Part shown: positions 44,403-52,885 of the stretch, piece after piece
Layout of the letters: each line of letters starts with the position of its first letter
How positions within the stretch are numbered: the first letter of the stretch is position 1
NCBI RefSeq assembly: GCF_031157375.1
Contig: NZ_JAVIFV010000003.1
Location: forward strand, 248,001 to 312,000
Source: Sphingosinicella sp. LHD-64
GTDB lineage: Bacteria; Pseudomonadota; Alphaproteobacteria; Sphingomonadales; Sphingomonadaceae
Direction: 5' to 3'
Length of the DNA stretch: 64,000 nt
Position numbers and translations under genes: made by a program
Notes under the pieces: generated by a model
What the model was told of the DNA's origin: nothing
Database searches by the model: none
What the model saw: only the letters and a program-made list of their open reading frames with translations

Positions 44403-44947
44403 CGGCCCATGCAACGGGTCAGGACCCGCCCGAGGAAGAGCAGCAATTCGGAGCCATGCGGCGTTTCGAAACATTGCGGCCCGCGCTGGCCGAGCGCCAG
44501 CAGGCCGCTCGGCAAGGGCGGCTCGCTGGCCAGCCGGATCAGCGCCTCGGCCCGGATCAACTCGCAGGCCGGCCCGAACAGAGGATGACCCCGTTCGACC
44601 CCGCGCAGCAGCACCCCATCGAAATCCCGGACCGAACGCTCGATCAGCCGCGGATCGACGAACTGGAGGCCCGAGGCATCCGCGCGCACCCCGGTCTCGC
44701 CCGCCCACAAGGCGACCGCGACCGAATCGAGGCCCAGGACGTGCGGCCATTCCTGGGTGACGATATGGATCAGATGATCGAGCCCCTCGGCCTCGATCGC
44801 GGCGAGCACCGCCGCGTGAATCGAGGCGACCGCGCCCGAATGACCGCGCGCGAAGGCGATGAGGTCCTGATTGGCCTCCTCCGCCGCCGCGATTCGCGCC
44901 CTCAGGGTCGCAACCGCCCGGTCCTCGAAATTGATCACCCTTCCCAT
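44387..44947 (-). CDS. DUF484 family protein
   Basis: 186 residues from ATG 44947. DUF484 is a GAF-like domain that almost always sits next to xerC. Visible blocks: NFEDRAVATLRARIAAAEEA (coiled coil), RGVERGHPLFGPACELIRAE and PLPSGLLALGQRGPQCFETP. Role unknown. Confidence 0.87.
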   Translation of the reverse strand: MGRVINFEDRAVATLRARIAAAEEANQDLIAFARGHSGAVASIHAAVLAAIEAEGLDHLIHIVTQEWPHVLGLDSVAVALWAGETGVRADASGLQFVDPRLIERSVRDFDGVLLRGVERGHPLFGPACELIRAEALIRLASEPPLPSGLLALGQRGPQCFETPHGSELLLFLGRVLTRCMGRWLIP

Positions 44948-45076
44948 GAGGTTGAGCCTAGCCCGGATATGGTTAAGAAGCGATGGCGAAATGACATTCC
45001 GGCTCGCCACGTCCGCGACTCGGTCACTGTTCAAGGGGCACCGAGTCTTCATTTCTCCGCCGGCAAGAGGCGGCTG

Positions 45077-45613
45077 ATGGAACCCGATCGGATCACCCGC
45101 CTGACCGAGATGCAGCGCAAATGCCTGCGGCTCGTCTATGCGCATCTCTCGTCCAAGGAGATCGCGCCACGGCTCGGCGTCGAGCCGGGGACGGTCGATC
45201 AGTATATCAAGGCGGCGATGCGCACCCTGGGCGTCAGCGATCGGCGCAAGGCCGCGCGCATGCTCGCCGAGCAGGAGGGAGCGGTCGCCCAGCCGTTGGT
45301 ATACCAACCGCCGGACATTGCCCGTGGGCATGAACCGGAGAAACTGACCCCATCGATCGGAGAGCGGCCCGAAACTGCGCTCGGCGAGGCGATGCGGGAA
45401 GAACCGGTTCCCTTTCAGGTGACCGCCCCCAGCGCCGCCAGGCTGAGATTGCCGTTCGCCGCGAAAGGAGGAACGCGAAATGACCTAGGCTCGGGGCAAA
45501 GACTGGCATGGATCGCGGCGATCGCGATCCTGGGGGCACTCGCCTATTTCGGCCTGATCGAAGGGGCGGGCAAGATTGCGGAGGTCGTACGGGGGCTCCG
45601 GACGACACCCTGA
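45077..45613 (+). CDS. LuxR-type HTH protein with C-terminal membrane helix
   Basis: 178 residues from ATG 45077. LuxR HTH at residues 5-60: LTEMQRKCLRLVYAHLSSKE then IAPRLGVEPGTVDQYIKAAM. A low-complexity linker leads to one C-terminal membrane helix (LAWIAAIAILGALAYFGLIE), so it is a membrane-tethered regulator. Conserved in sphingomonads. The next gene may be co-transcribed. Confidence 0.8.
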   Translation: MEPDRITRLTEMQRKCLRLVYAHLSSKEIAPRLGVEPGTVDQYIKAAMRTLGVSDRRKAARMLAEQEGAVAQPLVYQPPDIARGHEPEKLTPSIGERPETALGEAMREEPVPFQVTAPSAARLRLPFAAKGGTRNDLGSGQRLAWIAAIAILGALAYFGLIEGAGKIAEVVRGLRTTP

Positions 45614-45672
45614 AATCATCGGAACATCGGCAACTGGAGAGCCGCGTCCATGGGGCGCGGGAGGGGGTATTT

Positions 45673-46020
45673 ATGCTCAAACAACGTCGGGAAGCCGCAG
45701 AGAAGGTGGCCGCGGGCCTGTTCGCGGTAGAGCAGGCGATCGATCTTGCGCTGGCGCGGTCGGCCGAGCTCAATGCGATCATGCCCGCGGCGCGCGCCGC
45801 GGCGAATCTCTCGGCCGTGGTCGGCCAAGGGGCGTTTGACGGCGCCGCCGAAACCTTCGCCGCGCTGGCGCGAGCCCGCCGCCATATCGTCGACACGCAT
45901 CAGCAACTGCAGAGCACGAAGCTGCAGGTCGGGCTCGGCGCGGTCGCCATCGGCGACGGCACCGAAAAACCGCCAATGCCCGCCTTCACGGTGGTGGAGG
46001 ATCGCAGCCTTGCGGCCTGA
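45673..46020 (+). CDS. conserved hypothetical protein downstream of LuxR-type HTH gene
   Basis: 115 residues from ATG 45673. Helical protein (LKQRREAAEKVAAGLFAVEQ, RARRHIVDTHQQLQSTKLQV) with a glycine-rich end (GLGAVAIGDGTEKPPMPAFT). No signal peptide or domain recognised. It commonly follows this HTH gene in sphingomonads. Confidence 0.65.
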   Translation: MLKQRREAAEKVAAGLFAVEQAIDLALARSAELNAIMPAARAAANLSAVVGQGAFDGAAETFAALARARRHIVDTHQQLQSTKLQVGLGAVAIGDGTEKPPMPAFTVVEDRSLAA

Positions 46021-46068
46021 AGGGGGTCGTCCTTGACCGAGGCGCCCTGGGGGTGCTTCGGTCAAGGC

Positions 46069-46560
46069 ATGACGACCCCGCTCTTCTACTGGACGGTGCT
46101 GGCGCTGTGCGGCCTGTACGTCTTCTGGCGCGGGGGCGCCGCCGAGCGGGTGGGGATGGGAATTGTCGTGGTCGGCTCCATCCTCACCACGCTCAGCGCA
46201 TCGGCCAGCCTCACTGTACGCTTTCATTCCATTGAAGTGGGAATGTTCCTTGTCGATGTCGCCGTATTCGTCGCGTTCGCCGCGCTCGCGCTTTTCGCAG
46301 ACAGGTTCTGGCCGCTGTGGGTAGCCGGCCTGCAGCTCGTCGGCACGCTCAGCCACACGCTCGTGTTGGCGAGCAGCCAAGTGGTCGCCTGGGCCTATGC
46401 CGTGACCCAGGCACTCTGGGCCTACCCGATCCTGCTGATCATCGTGATCGGGGCGGCGCGGCACCATCGCCGGCTGAAGCTGAGCGGTGCCGATCCCTCC
46501 TGGACGCGCTCCTCCGTCCCGCCTGGCCTGCCGACGCATCCGCCTGGGCCGACGCCCTGA
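46069..46560 (+). CDS. multi-pass membrane protein of unknown function
   Basis: 163 residues from ATG 46069. Four to five hydrophobic helices up to ILLIIVIGAARHHRR. The last 20 residues (SSVPPGLPTHPPGPTP) are proline-rich and look like out-of-frame reading of the RadC-like gene that overlaps here, so the natural C-terminus may have been shorter or the two genes are fused by frameshift. Confidence 0.6.
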   Translation: MTTPLFYWTVLALCGLYVFWRGGAAERVGMGIVVVGSILTTLSASASLTVRFHSIEVGMFLVDVAVFVAFAALALFADRFWPLWVAGLQLVGTLSHTLVLASSQVVAWAYAVTQALWAYPILLIIVIGAARHHRRLKLSGADPSWTRSSVPPGLPTHPPGPTP

Positions 46561-47102
46561 TCGCCGAGTTCGGCTCCCTGCCGGCGGCGCTGGCGGCGGG
46601 CACGAGCGATCGGGCGCGGGTGATTGGCGCCGCGCCGGCGCGTTTCCTCGCGCAGATCCAGGCGACACTGCTCCATGCCCTGCGCCTCCCGATCGCCGGC
46701 CGGCCAATCATCTCCACTTCGAAGCAACTGCTCGACTATCTGCGGGCGGACACCGCCAATCTCATCACCGAGCGTTTCCGCGTCCTCTTCCTCAGCTCCC
46801 AGAACGAGCTGATCGACGACGATCTCGTCTGGAACGGCACCGTGGGCGAGGCGCCAGCCTATCCCCGCGAGGTGGTGAAGCGGGCGCTCGAGGTCGGCGC
46901 GACCGGCATCATCCTGGTCCACAACCACCCGTCAGGCAGCCACCAGCCGAGCAAGGGCGATATCGAGGCAACCCGGCGGATTGCCGATGCGGCCAGCTTG
47001 CTCGGCATCTGCCTGCACGACCACATCATCGTCTCGCGCGCCGGCTGGGCGAGCTTCCGGATGCTGGGCCTGCTCGACACACCGGCCTCCAAGGCTGCGT
47101 AA
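46500..47102 (+). CDS. second RadC-like JAB-domain protein, start unclear
   Basis: Coding sense is clear from about 46497 (LLDALLRPAWPADASAWADA) to TAA. The JAB domain is intact: LFLSSQNELIDDDLVWNGTV, ILVHNHPSGSHQPSKGDIEA (HxHPSG...D). No ATG, GTG or TTG lies in frame between 46320 and 46619; GTG 46317 would be far inside the membrane gene and GTG 46620 would lose the conserved N-terminus. A CTG start at 46500, or a -1 frameshift from the overlapping gene, is possible. About 200 residues from CTG. Confidence 0.7.
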   Translation: MDALLRPAWPADASAWADALIAEFGSLPAALAAGTSDRARVIGAAPARFLAQIQATLLHALRLPIAGRPIISTSKQLLDYLRADTANLITERFRVLFLSSQNELIDDDLVWNGTVGEAPAYPREVVKRALEVGATGIILVHNHPSGSHQPSKGDIEATRRIADAASLLGICLHDHIIVSRAGWASFRMLGLLDTPASKAA

Positions 47103-47115
47103 GTAAGCGAGCCTT

Positions 47116-47799
47116 TCAGATGCTGCGCTTCCCCGCCGTCCTGCACCGGCTGGCGAGTGGACAGGTGCTGCAGTCGGGCGCCTCGAAGCGGCAGATCGTC
47201 TGGCCGAGCCGCTTCATGTTCCGGAACAGCTGGAACATACCGTCCGCGCCGAGCGCATGGCCCGAGATCGTGACGAGTTCGCTCGCGGCACGGGCGGTGG
47301 CATTATCGGAAACGGTGCCGAACCGGATCATCACGCGATGGACATGGCTGTCGACGATGAAGATCGGTCGCCGCAAAGTACTGGCATTCAGCGTCGACGC
47401 GGCGACCTTCTGCCCGACACCGGGATAACGCTCCAGCGCGGCGCGAGCCGCCTCGACCGGCCATGCGGCCAGCCTGTCGAGCCGGAATCCGGGAAAGTCC
47501 GCTTCGATCCGGCCCAGCGCCGCCGGCAGGTGCTCCGCCTTCGCTTCGGCAAAGGTCACCGCGCGGATTTCCCGCTCGACCTCCGCCGGCGAGGCTCTCG
47601 CCAGATCCCTGGCTTTCGGCCAACGGCGGCCGAGCCGGTGATAGGCGTGCAGGGCGACCTCGTCCCTGGTGCGGCAGCCGAGCATCGAGCGGACGAGCTG
47701 CCCGATCGGCTTGCGCCGCCGAGGCTCGATCACGCGGCCGAAGCTGCGGCTCAGCGCATGATCCCAGAAGGCAAGCTCGCGCGACTCGAAGTCGAACAT
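47116..47799 (-). CDS. endonuclease III-like base-excision DNA glycosylase
   Basis: 227 residues. HhH-GPD superfamily: LERYPGVGQKVAASTLNAST with the catalytic lysine position, FIVDSHVHRVMIRFG with the catalytic aspartate, and a C-terminal 4Fe-4S site CRFEAPDCSTCPLASRC (Cx6Cx2Cx5C). N-terminal region MLGCRTRDEVALHAYHRLGR differs from classic Nth, so this is a paralogue rather than Nth itself. Convergent with the RadC-like gene. Confidence 0.85.
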   Translation of the reverse strand: MFDFESRELAFWDHALSRSFGRVIEPRRRKPIGQLVRSMLGCRTRDEVALHAYHRLGRRWPKARDLARASPAEVEREIRAVTFAEAKAEHLPAALGRIEADFPGFRLDRLAAWPVEAARAALERYPGVGQKVAASTLNASTLRRPIFIVDSHVHRVMIRFGTVSDNATARAASELVTISGHALGADGMFQLFRNMKRLGQTICRFEAPDCSTCPLASRCRTAGKRSI

Positions 47800-47837
47800 G
47801 GAGTGATGGTAGAACGAAAGCAGAACATCCGCAACGC

Positions 47838-48428
47838 TCAGTTGACCTGCTCGATCTCCAGCCTGCCCGCCGGCAAGGATCGGATCACCTCACTGGCCGG
47901 CACCGCCGGATCGAGCCAGCGGACCCAGTCGGCTCGGGCGAGAACGGCCGCCTGGCGATTGTGATAGGGCGCAATGTCCGGGCCGGGCGCGCAGGTCAGC
48001 ATGGTGAAGGCCTCGCCGACTTGCCGATCGGCCCGCCACAGGCCGGCGATGCCGAACCAGCGCTCGCCCGTCAGGGTGAACAGCCATTTGTGCTTGCGCT
48101 TCGATTTCGGGTCGCTGTGGGCGGTGAACTCGTAGAAGCCGTCGGCGACGATCAGGCAGCGGCCGCGCGGAAAATCGCGCCCCTCCGAGCGGAAATTGTA
48201 GACCGGCTTGCCGCCCGGCCCCGGCCAGCTCCAGCGCCGCTGGACCAGCTCGACCGCGCCCGGCGTGTCGGTTGCGGCGCGGACGATCGGGCCCCGGTCG
48301 GTGATGCGGATATCGTCGCGCGGCTCCAGATTCGGGATGCCCTCGGGGTAAAGCAGCCGGACGTTCACGCTGTCGAAGAAGTCGGCGAGCGTCGGCACAT
48401 CGACATGGCTGCGATAATCGTTGCACAT
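47838..48428 (-). CDS. SOS response-associated peptidase family protein (SRAP, YedK/HMCES-like)
   Basis: 196 residues from ATG 48428; Cys2 (MCNDYRS) is the catalytic residue that crosslinks to abasic sites. Other SRAP blocks: NFRSEGRDFPRGRCLIVADG, FYEFT, and MLTCAPGPDIAPYHNRQAAV with the active-site histidine region. Protects single-stranded DNA abasic sites. Neighbour of an Nth-like glycosylase, which is consistent with base-damage repair. Confidence 0.9.
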   Translation of the reverse strand: MCNDYRSHVDVPTLADFFDSVNVRLLYPEGIPNLEPRDDIRITDRGPIVRAATDTPGAVELVQRRWSWPGPGGKPVYNFRSEGRDFPRGRCLIVADGFYEFTAHSDPKSKRKHKWLFTLTGERWFGIAGLWRADRQVGEAFTMLTCAPGPDIAPYHNRQAAVLARADWVRWLDPAVPASEVIRSLPAGRLEIEQVN

Positions 48429-48444
48429 AAGGGGTGTGTACCCC

Positions 48445-49767
48445 CTAGCGCGGGCGCCGGCCGCGCGGTGCTTCCGAGGCGAGCAGCTTGTCGATCTTGC
48501 GGCCGTCCATGTCGACGATCTCGAAGCGCCAGCCGCCATAGCCAAAACGCTCGCCCACCTCCGGCAGGTGCTTCAGCACCGAGAGCGCGAAGCCCGCCGC
48601 GGTCGCATAGTCGCGGTCCTCGGGGAGCCTGAGGCCGAGCCGGTCGGCAAGCATATCGGCCGAGACCGAGCCCGAGATCCACCAGCTGCCGTCGTCGCGC
48701 TCGATCAGCGGCGGATCGGTGTCCTCCTGATCCGAAGCGAAGGCGCCGGCGAGCGCGACGAGCAGATCGGACGGCGTCACCAGCCCCTCGAAATGGCCAT
48801 ATTCGTCATGGACGAAGGCCATCGGCACCTCGGCCGACTGCAGCACGACGAGCGCGTTCATCGCGTCCATCTGGTCGGGAACGATCGGCGCGTCGCGCAT
48901 CAGCGCGCGCAGGTCGAGCGGCCTGCCCTCGAGTGCTGCGGTCAGGATGTCGCGCGCCTGAACCACGCCGACCAACTTGTCGACCGAGCCCTTGGCGACC
49001 GGCAGAAGGCTGTGTGACGAGGCCAGAAGCGCGGCGCGGACTGCTTCGGCGTCGGCGTCGACGTCGAGCCAGGCGACCTCGGTGCGCGGCGTCATCACTT
49101 CGCGCGTCGGCCGGTCGGCGAGACGGACGACGCCGGAGATGATCTGCCGCTCGCTCTCCTCGAGCACGCCCGCCGTCGCGGCCTCGGCGACGACCATGTG
49201 GAGGTCTTCCGCCGTCACCTGGTCGGCCGATTCGCGGTTGAGGCCGACGAGGCGGAAGACGAGCGCCGTGGTGCGGTCGAGGAGCCAGACGAACGGCGCG
49301 GTGATCCGCGAGAGCCAGAGCATCGGCACCGCGACGAGGACCGCGATCGGCTCGGGCGAGCGCAAGGCGAATTGCTTGGGCACCAGCTCGCCGATCACCA
49401 GCGACGCATAGGTGGTGAGCACGATGACCAGCGCGAAGCCAAGATTCTCCGCCGCTTCATGTTGGAGGCCGAGCAGCTCGAGCCGCTGCCCGGTCGGCCC
49501 GCCCAAGCTGGCGCCCGAATAGGCGCCGGCGAGGATTCCGATGAGCGTGATGCCGATCTGCACGGTCGAGAGGAACCGGCCGGGATCGGCGGCAAGATCG
49601 AGCGCGGTCTGTGCGCCGGTGCGGCCGGTCTTGGCCATCGCCCTCAGTCGCGCCCGGCGCGAGGAGACGATGGCGAGCTCCGACATGGCGAAGACGCCGT
49701 TCAGCGTCACCAGGAAGAGGATGATGATGACATCGATCCAGGGGAAGGGTGCGAGGGGGGCGGGCAT
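48445..49767 (-). CDS. CNNM/CorC (HlyC) family transporter with CBS domains
   Basis: 440 residues. DUF21 membrane domain (DVIIILFLVTLNGVFAMSEL, four helices), then tandem CBS domains (VMTPRTEVAWLDVDADAEAV, DAMNALVVLQSAEVPMAFVH, DEYGHFEGLVTPSDLL) and a C-terminal CorC/HlyC domain (WISGSVSADMLADRLGLRLP). Members export Mg or Co or maintain envelope. No haemolysin function should be assumed. Confidence 0.9.
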   Translation of the reverse strand: MPAPLAPFPWIDVIIILFLVTLNGVFAMSELAIVSSRRARLRAMAKTGRTGAQTALDLAADPGRFLSTVQIGITLIGILAGAYSGASLGGPTGQRLELLGLQHEAAENLGFALVIVLTTYASLVIGELVPKQFALRSPEPIAVLVAVPMLWLSRITAPFVWLLDRTTALVFRLVGLNRESADQVTAEDLHMVVAEAATAGVLEESERQIISGVVRLADRPTREVMTPRTEVAWLDVDADAEAVRAALLASSHSLLPVAKGSVDKLVGVVQARDILTAALEGRPLDLRALMRDAPIVPDQMDAMNALVVLQSAEVPMAFVHDEYGHFEGLVTPSDLLVALAGAFASDQEDTDPPLIERDDGSWWISGSVSADMLADRLGLRLPEDRDYATAAGFALSVLKHLPEVGERFGYGGWRFEIVDMDGRKIDKLLASEAPRGRRPR

Positions 49768-49818
49768 GGCCGTCGCTTATCCTCTAGCCTTAATGTTCCG
49801 GGTTCGACAACCGTCTCG

Positions 49819-50271
49819 TCAGCGCCGCTCGCGGAAGAAGGCACGCAGGAGCGCGCCGGCCTCGCCCTCGCCGATGCCCGAATAGACCTCCGGAGCGTGG
49901 TGGCAGGTCGGCTGCACGAACAGCCGCGGCCCATGCAGGACCGCGCCGCCCTTGGGGTCAGGCGCGGCGAAATAGAGCCGGCCGATCCGCGCCAGCATGA
50001 TCGCCCCTGTGCACATCGCGCACGGCTCCAGCGTCACCCAGAGGTCGCAGTCGTCAAGCCGCGAAGTGCCGAGCGCTGCGGCGGCAGCCCTGAGCGCGAC
50101 CATCTCGGCATGGGCGGTCGGATCATTGTCGTCGCGCATCCGGTTGCGCGAGGTCGTGATCACCTCGGTCCCCCGCATGACCACGGCGCCCACAGGTACT
50201 TCGCCCTCGCGCGCCGCGGCGGCGGCCTCATCGAGGGCGAGGCGCATCGGCGGGGGCAGCGGGAAGCTCAT
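49819..50271 (-). CDS. tadA: tRNA-specific adenosine(34) deaminase
   Basis: 150 residues. Converts A34 to inosine in tRNA-Arg(ACG). Zinc/catalytic motifs: DPTAHAEMVALRAAAAALGT (HAE) and TLEPCAMCTGAIMLARIGRL (PCxxC). Further VGAVVMRGTEVI and NRMRDDNDP fit the family. Confidence 0.93.
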   Translation of the reverse strand: MSFPLPPPMRLALDEAAAAAREGEVPVGAVVMRGTEVITTSRNRMRDDNDPTAHAEMVALRAAAAALGTSRLDDCDLWVTLEPCAMCTGAIMLARIGRLYFAAPDPKGGAVLHGPRLFVQPTCHHAPEVYSGIGEGEAGALLRAFFRERR

Positions 50272-50309
50272 GCCCGCCTGCTACCCGCCAGGCAGCCGAC
50301 GGAAAAGAC

Positions 50310-50540
50310 TTACTGCGCGCTGTTGCCGTCGCTCAGGGTGACACTCGGCACTTCGACCTGGCGATTCTCGATCGTCACCGTCGGCAGCTGGACGTTGGCC
50401 GGGGTGGTGCCGACCTCGATGTCCTTGGTCTGGACCGAGACGCCGCTGCTCTCCTGGCGCAGGTTGACGAAGCCGGTCATGACCAGGGCGATGAAGATGA
50501 CGATGACGAGAACGATCAAGAGAAGCAGGGTACGAAGCAT
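50310..50540 (-). CDS. small membrane-anchored protein of unknown function
   Basis: 76 residues from ATG 50540, with GGGGAGGAATCG upstream. One N-terminal membrane helix (LRTLLLLIVLVIVIFIALVM) and a polar tail ending VEVPSVTLSDGNSAQ. No domain known. Separate from tadA by about 40 bases. Confidence 0.65.
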   Translation of the reverse strand: MLRTLLLLIVLVIVIFIALVMTGFVNLRQESSGVSVQTKDIEVGTTPANVQLPTVTIENRQVEVPSVTLSDGNSAQ

Positions 50541-50718
50541 CGATTCCTCCCCTTTTCGGGCAAACTGGATTGCCCTAGCAACGAAGCGGTGCCGGATTGG
50601 TTGCCGGGCCGCAACGATCTTCGCGCCCAAGAGCGGTTGACGAATCTCCCTCTCCCCTCTATCTGCGCCCAGCTTTCAGGGGCAAAACGGCTCCGATTCC
50701 AGAAGAAGAGATTCGATC

Positions 50719-51006
50719 ATGTCGCGCATTTGCGAGCTGACCGGCAAGGGCCGTCAGGTGGGGCACAACGTTTCCCACGCCAACAACAAGACCAAGCGGA
50801 CATTCCTGCCGAACCTGCAGAACGTGACGCTGATCTCGGACGCGCTCGGCCGCAGCGTGAAGCTGCGCGTGTCGACCCATGGCCTGCGCTCGGTCGAACA
50901 TGTCGGCGGCCTCGACAACTGGCTTGCCAAGGCCAGCGACGACAAGCTGAGCCTCAAGGCCCGCCGCCTGAAGCGCGAGATCGCCAAGAAGGCTGTTGCC
51001 GCTTAG
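50719..51006 (+). CDS. rpmB: 50S ribosomal protein L28
   Basis: 95 residues. [20 protein letters not shown] and [20 protein letters not shown] are the family signatures; the C-terminus is lysine/arginine-rich. Monocistronic, with a strong hairpin after the stop. Confidence 0.96.
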   Translation: MSRICELTGKGRQVGHNVSHANNKTKRTFLPNLQNVTLISDALGRSVKLRVSTHGLRSVEHVGGLDNWLAKASDDKLSLKARRLKREIAKKAVAA

Positions 51007-51009
51007 GGC

Positions 51010-52038
51010 CTACTGGCGCCGCAGTTGCGGCGCCCTTTCCGGAAGCAGCTCGAACTCGAGCAGCAATGTGCGCTGGACGCGCATGAAATTGTCGTCGGAG
51101 GCGATGCGGACGATGGTTCGCCCATTCTCGCGCGCGACACTCAGCGCCTCCATATTGTCGACGGTGAGCGGCGCTTCCAACGTCGCAACCTCCCGTCCTT
51201 CGATCACGGCGCCGGCGCGCCAGGCTGGCAGGTCCGCGATCACCAGCTTGGCCGAGAGGCGCACCGGCCAGTCCACCCGCCGGTTGAGAATCATCAGGCG
51301 GCTGTCGGGAAGCAGCGCCGCATCCGTCGGCCGATAGCCGGTGGGGCGACGATAGCGCGCTTCCACCGATCGTGTGCCGGCCATCGCGGGATCACCCGCA
51401 TATAGCAGCACCCGGCTGGCGGTCCCTCCGCCTTCCGCGAACAGGATGAAGCGGCCGTCAGGCAGCCGCACCATGGCTTCGGCACCGGAATTGCCTCCCC
51501 AGCGCCGCATGGCCTCCGGCCGCTGAAAGGCTTCGAGGCGCCAATCGCTGCGGCGGTAGCGGGCGATCAGATTGTTGCGCTCGAAGCTGACCCAGGCCTC
51601 GCCGCCGGCCACCGCCACGGCCTCGGTGTCGCGATTCCGCTTTCGAAGCGGCGAGCCGTAGGGCACCGGCAGCGCCGTGATCGCAACCCGCCCGGTATCT
51701 CCAGTCCCCGGCAACCGGAATCTTAGCACGTCGCCGACGTCGCTGATCGCTGTTACTGCGCCATTCTCGACGTGCATGGCCGAGAGGCCACCGAACCGCG
51801 GCGCGTCGCTGCGCAGCACCCAGCCGCGCCGATAGATCAGTGCACCGACGCGGCCCCGGGCAGGATCACCCGGGTCGAGTGCCACCGGCTCTGCCGTCAA
51901 CCTCCCCTCCACTCGCGCCGCCCGCGGCGGCGGCGGCGCGGGCTCGACGATCGTGGTCAGCGCGAAGAAGGCGGCGAGCAGAAACAGCAGCCGGCCTGAC
52001 TTGGGCACCGATCGCTTTTTGTTCAGGAAAGTCGTCAC
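51010..52038 (-). CDS. esterase-like activity of phytase family protein (PF13449-like)
   Basis: 342 residues. Hydrophobic N-terminal signal/anchor (LLFLLAAFFALTTIVEPAPP). Beta-propeller-like body: APRFGGLSAMHVENGAVTAI, RDTEAVAVAGGEAWVSFERN, GNSGAEAMVRLPDGRFILFA, TDAALLPDSRLMILNRR and DNMEALSVARENGRTIVRIA, as in the esterase-like phytase family. Phytase activity itself is not implied. Convergent with rpmB; the last codons lie in the rpmB terminator. Confidence 0.82.
   Translation of the reverse strand: MTTFLNKKRSVPKSGRLLFLLAAFFALTTIVEPAPPPPRAARVEGRLTAEPVALDPGDPARGRVGALIYRRGWVLRSDAPRFGGLSAMHVENGAVTAISDVGDVLRFRLPGTGDTGRVAITALPVPYGSPLRKRNRDTEAVAVAGGEAWVSFERNNLIARYRRSDWRLEAFQRPEAMRRWGGNSGAEAMVRLPDGRFILFAEGGGTASRVLLYAGDPAMAGTRSVEARYRRPTGYRPTDAALLPDSRLMILNRRVDWPVRLSAKLVIADLPAWRAGAVIEGREVATLEAPLTVDNMEALSVARENGRTIVRIASDDNFMRVQRTLLLEFELLPERAPQLRRQ
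51015..51040 (+). terminator. rpmB terminator
   Basis: GGCGCCGC, loop AGTT, GCGGCGCC, then CTTTCC. An eight-base perfect stem nine bases after the rpmB stop; it overlaps the 3' end of the convergent phytase-family gene. Confidence 0.7.
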
Positions 52039-52170
52039 TTTTATGAACGAGTCCTGTCAGGTGCATTCAGGGCGGTCTCACCCGAATCATGCGAAAAGCC
52101 CCTCATGTCGAAGGCGGTCGCCGCGCCGATCGGGGCGCGGCAACCGACGGGACCAGAGGAGTTTGAGACC

Positions 52171-52566
52171 ATGTTGAAGACGCTCGTTCTTTCCACTGCG
52201 GTCGCCGCTTCGGCGCTGACCGCTCTTCCGGCCGCGGCGCAGGCCCAGGGCCGCTACGGTTACTACGACAATCGCGGCTATGACTATCGCGACTATGATC
52301 GGCGCTACGACAACCGGCGCTACGACAACAACCGTTATCGCGACCGCGCTTATTATGGGGGCCGGTACAACTATGACCGCCGCTACGGCAATTATTACGG
52401 CCGTCGCTGCAGTGGCGAGACCGGCACGATCATCGGCGCCATCGCCGGCGGCCTGCTCGGCAGCCAGGTCGCAGGACGCGGCGACCGCACCGTCGGAGCG
52501 CTGATCGGTGGTGCGGCGGGCGCCCTCGCCGGCAACGCGATCGACCGGGGCGATTGCCGCCGCTGA
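52171..52566 (+). CDS. glycine-zipper 2TM-domain envelope protein
   Basis: 131 residues from ATG 52171. Signal peptide MLKTLVLSTAVAASALTALP (cleaved near AQA). A striking low-complexity stretch of Tyr, Asp, Arg, Asn follows (RGYDYRDYDRRYDNRRYDNN). The C-terminal glycine zipper (GTIIGAIAGGLLGSQVAGRG, TVGALIGGAAGALAGNAIDR) matches the Rick_17kDa/2TM family of outer-membrane-linked proteins. Flanking cysteines near 81 and the C-terminus (RRCSGET, DCRR). Confidence 0.82.
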   Translation: MLKTLVLSTAVAASALTALPAAAQAQGRYGYYDNRGYDYRDYDRRYDNRRYDNNRYRDRAYYGGRYNYDRRYGNYYGRRCSGETGTIIGAIAGGLLGSQVAGRGDRTVGALIGGAAGALAGNAIDRGDCRR

Positions 52567-52601
52567 ACCAAAGTGGTCCTCCCGTTGCGTATCGAGGACC
52601 G

Positions 52602-52640
52602 GGGCCGGTCGCCTGCAAGGGCGGCCGGCCCTTCTCATTT
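52602..52640 (+). terminator. terminator after glycine-zipper gene
   Basis: GGGCCGGTCGCC pairs with GGGCGGCCGGCCC around TGCAA, followed by TTCTCATTT. A strong GC stem with a partial T-run. Confidence 0.6.
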
Positions 52641-52644
52641 GCAG

Positions 52645-52664
52645 ATATAAACATGTCTTTATAT
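52645..52664. promoter_or_regulatory. palindromic operator candidate upstream of metE
   Basis: ATATAAA (52645-52651) and TTTATAT (52658-52664) are perfect seven-base arms around CATGTC in an AT-rich island. It lies just upstream of the -35 box of metE. It resembles operators of ArsR-family methionine-cycle regulators (SahR/SamR type) that I recall from alphaproteobacteria, but that link is by memory of style only. Confidence 0.5.
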
Positions 52665-52669
52665 TTGCC

Positions 52670-52698
52670 TTGACAGGTCTCCTTGCAGCGCGCATTCT
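52670..52698 (+). promoter_or_regulatory. putative metE promoter
   Basis: TTGACA at 52670-52675 and CATTCT at 52693-52698 with a 17-base spacer. The predicted start near 52705 coincides with the 5' end of the riboswitch P1 stem, which supports it. The -10 is weak. Confidence 0.5.
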
Positions 52699-52704
52699 CT
52701 AGGG

Positions 52705-52885
52705 CGTCGAGGTTCTCCGCCTCGTGCGAGCGTGGCGGAGCTAAGACGGGAAGCCGGTGCGAAGCCGGCGCTGCCCCCGCAACTGTAAGCGGCGAGCGGC
52801 GGTCCATATCGAGTCACTGGCGGTTCTACCGTCGGGAAGGCCGGACCGGCGCTGTGACCCGCGAGCCAGGAGACCTGCCTCGGCG
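52705..52885 (+). promoter_or_regulatory. cobalamin (AdoCbl-type) riboswitch of metE
   Basis: The conserved B12 core is present: CGGGAAGCCGGTGCGAAGCC, then GCTGCCCCCGCAACTGTAA, and GAGCCAGGAGACCTGCC. P1 is formed by CGTCGAGG (52705-52712) and CCTCGGCG (52878-52885). When cobalamin is bound, downstream metE expression should fall, so the B12-independent enzyme is made only when B12 is short. The expression platform probably involves 52886-53002, where GC-rich hairpins (such as CCCC-AAT-CGGGG at 52983-52994) come close to the start codon. Confidence 0.92.

Noticed and set aside
48445-49767. Haemolysin
   Set aside because: The HlyC/CorC label is historical; domain order is DUF21-CBS-CorC as in ion transporters.
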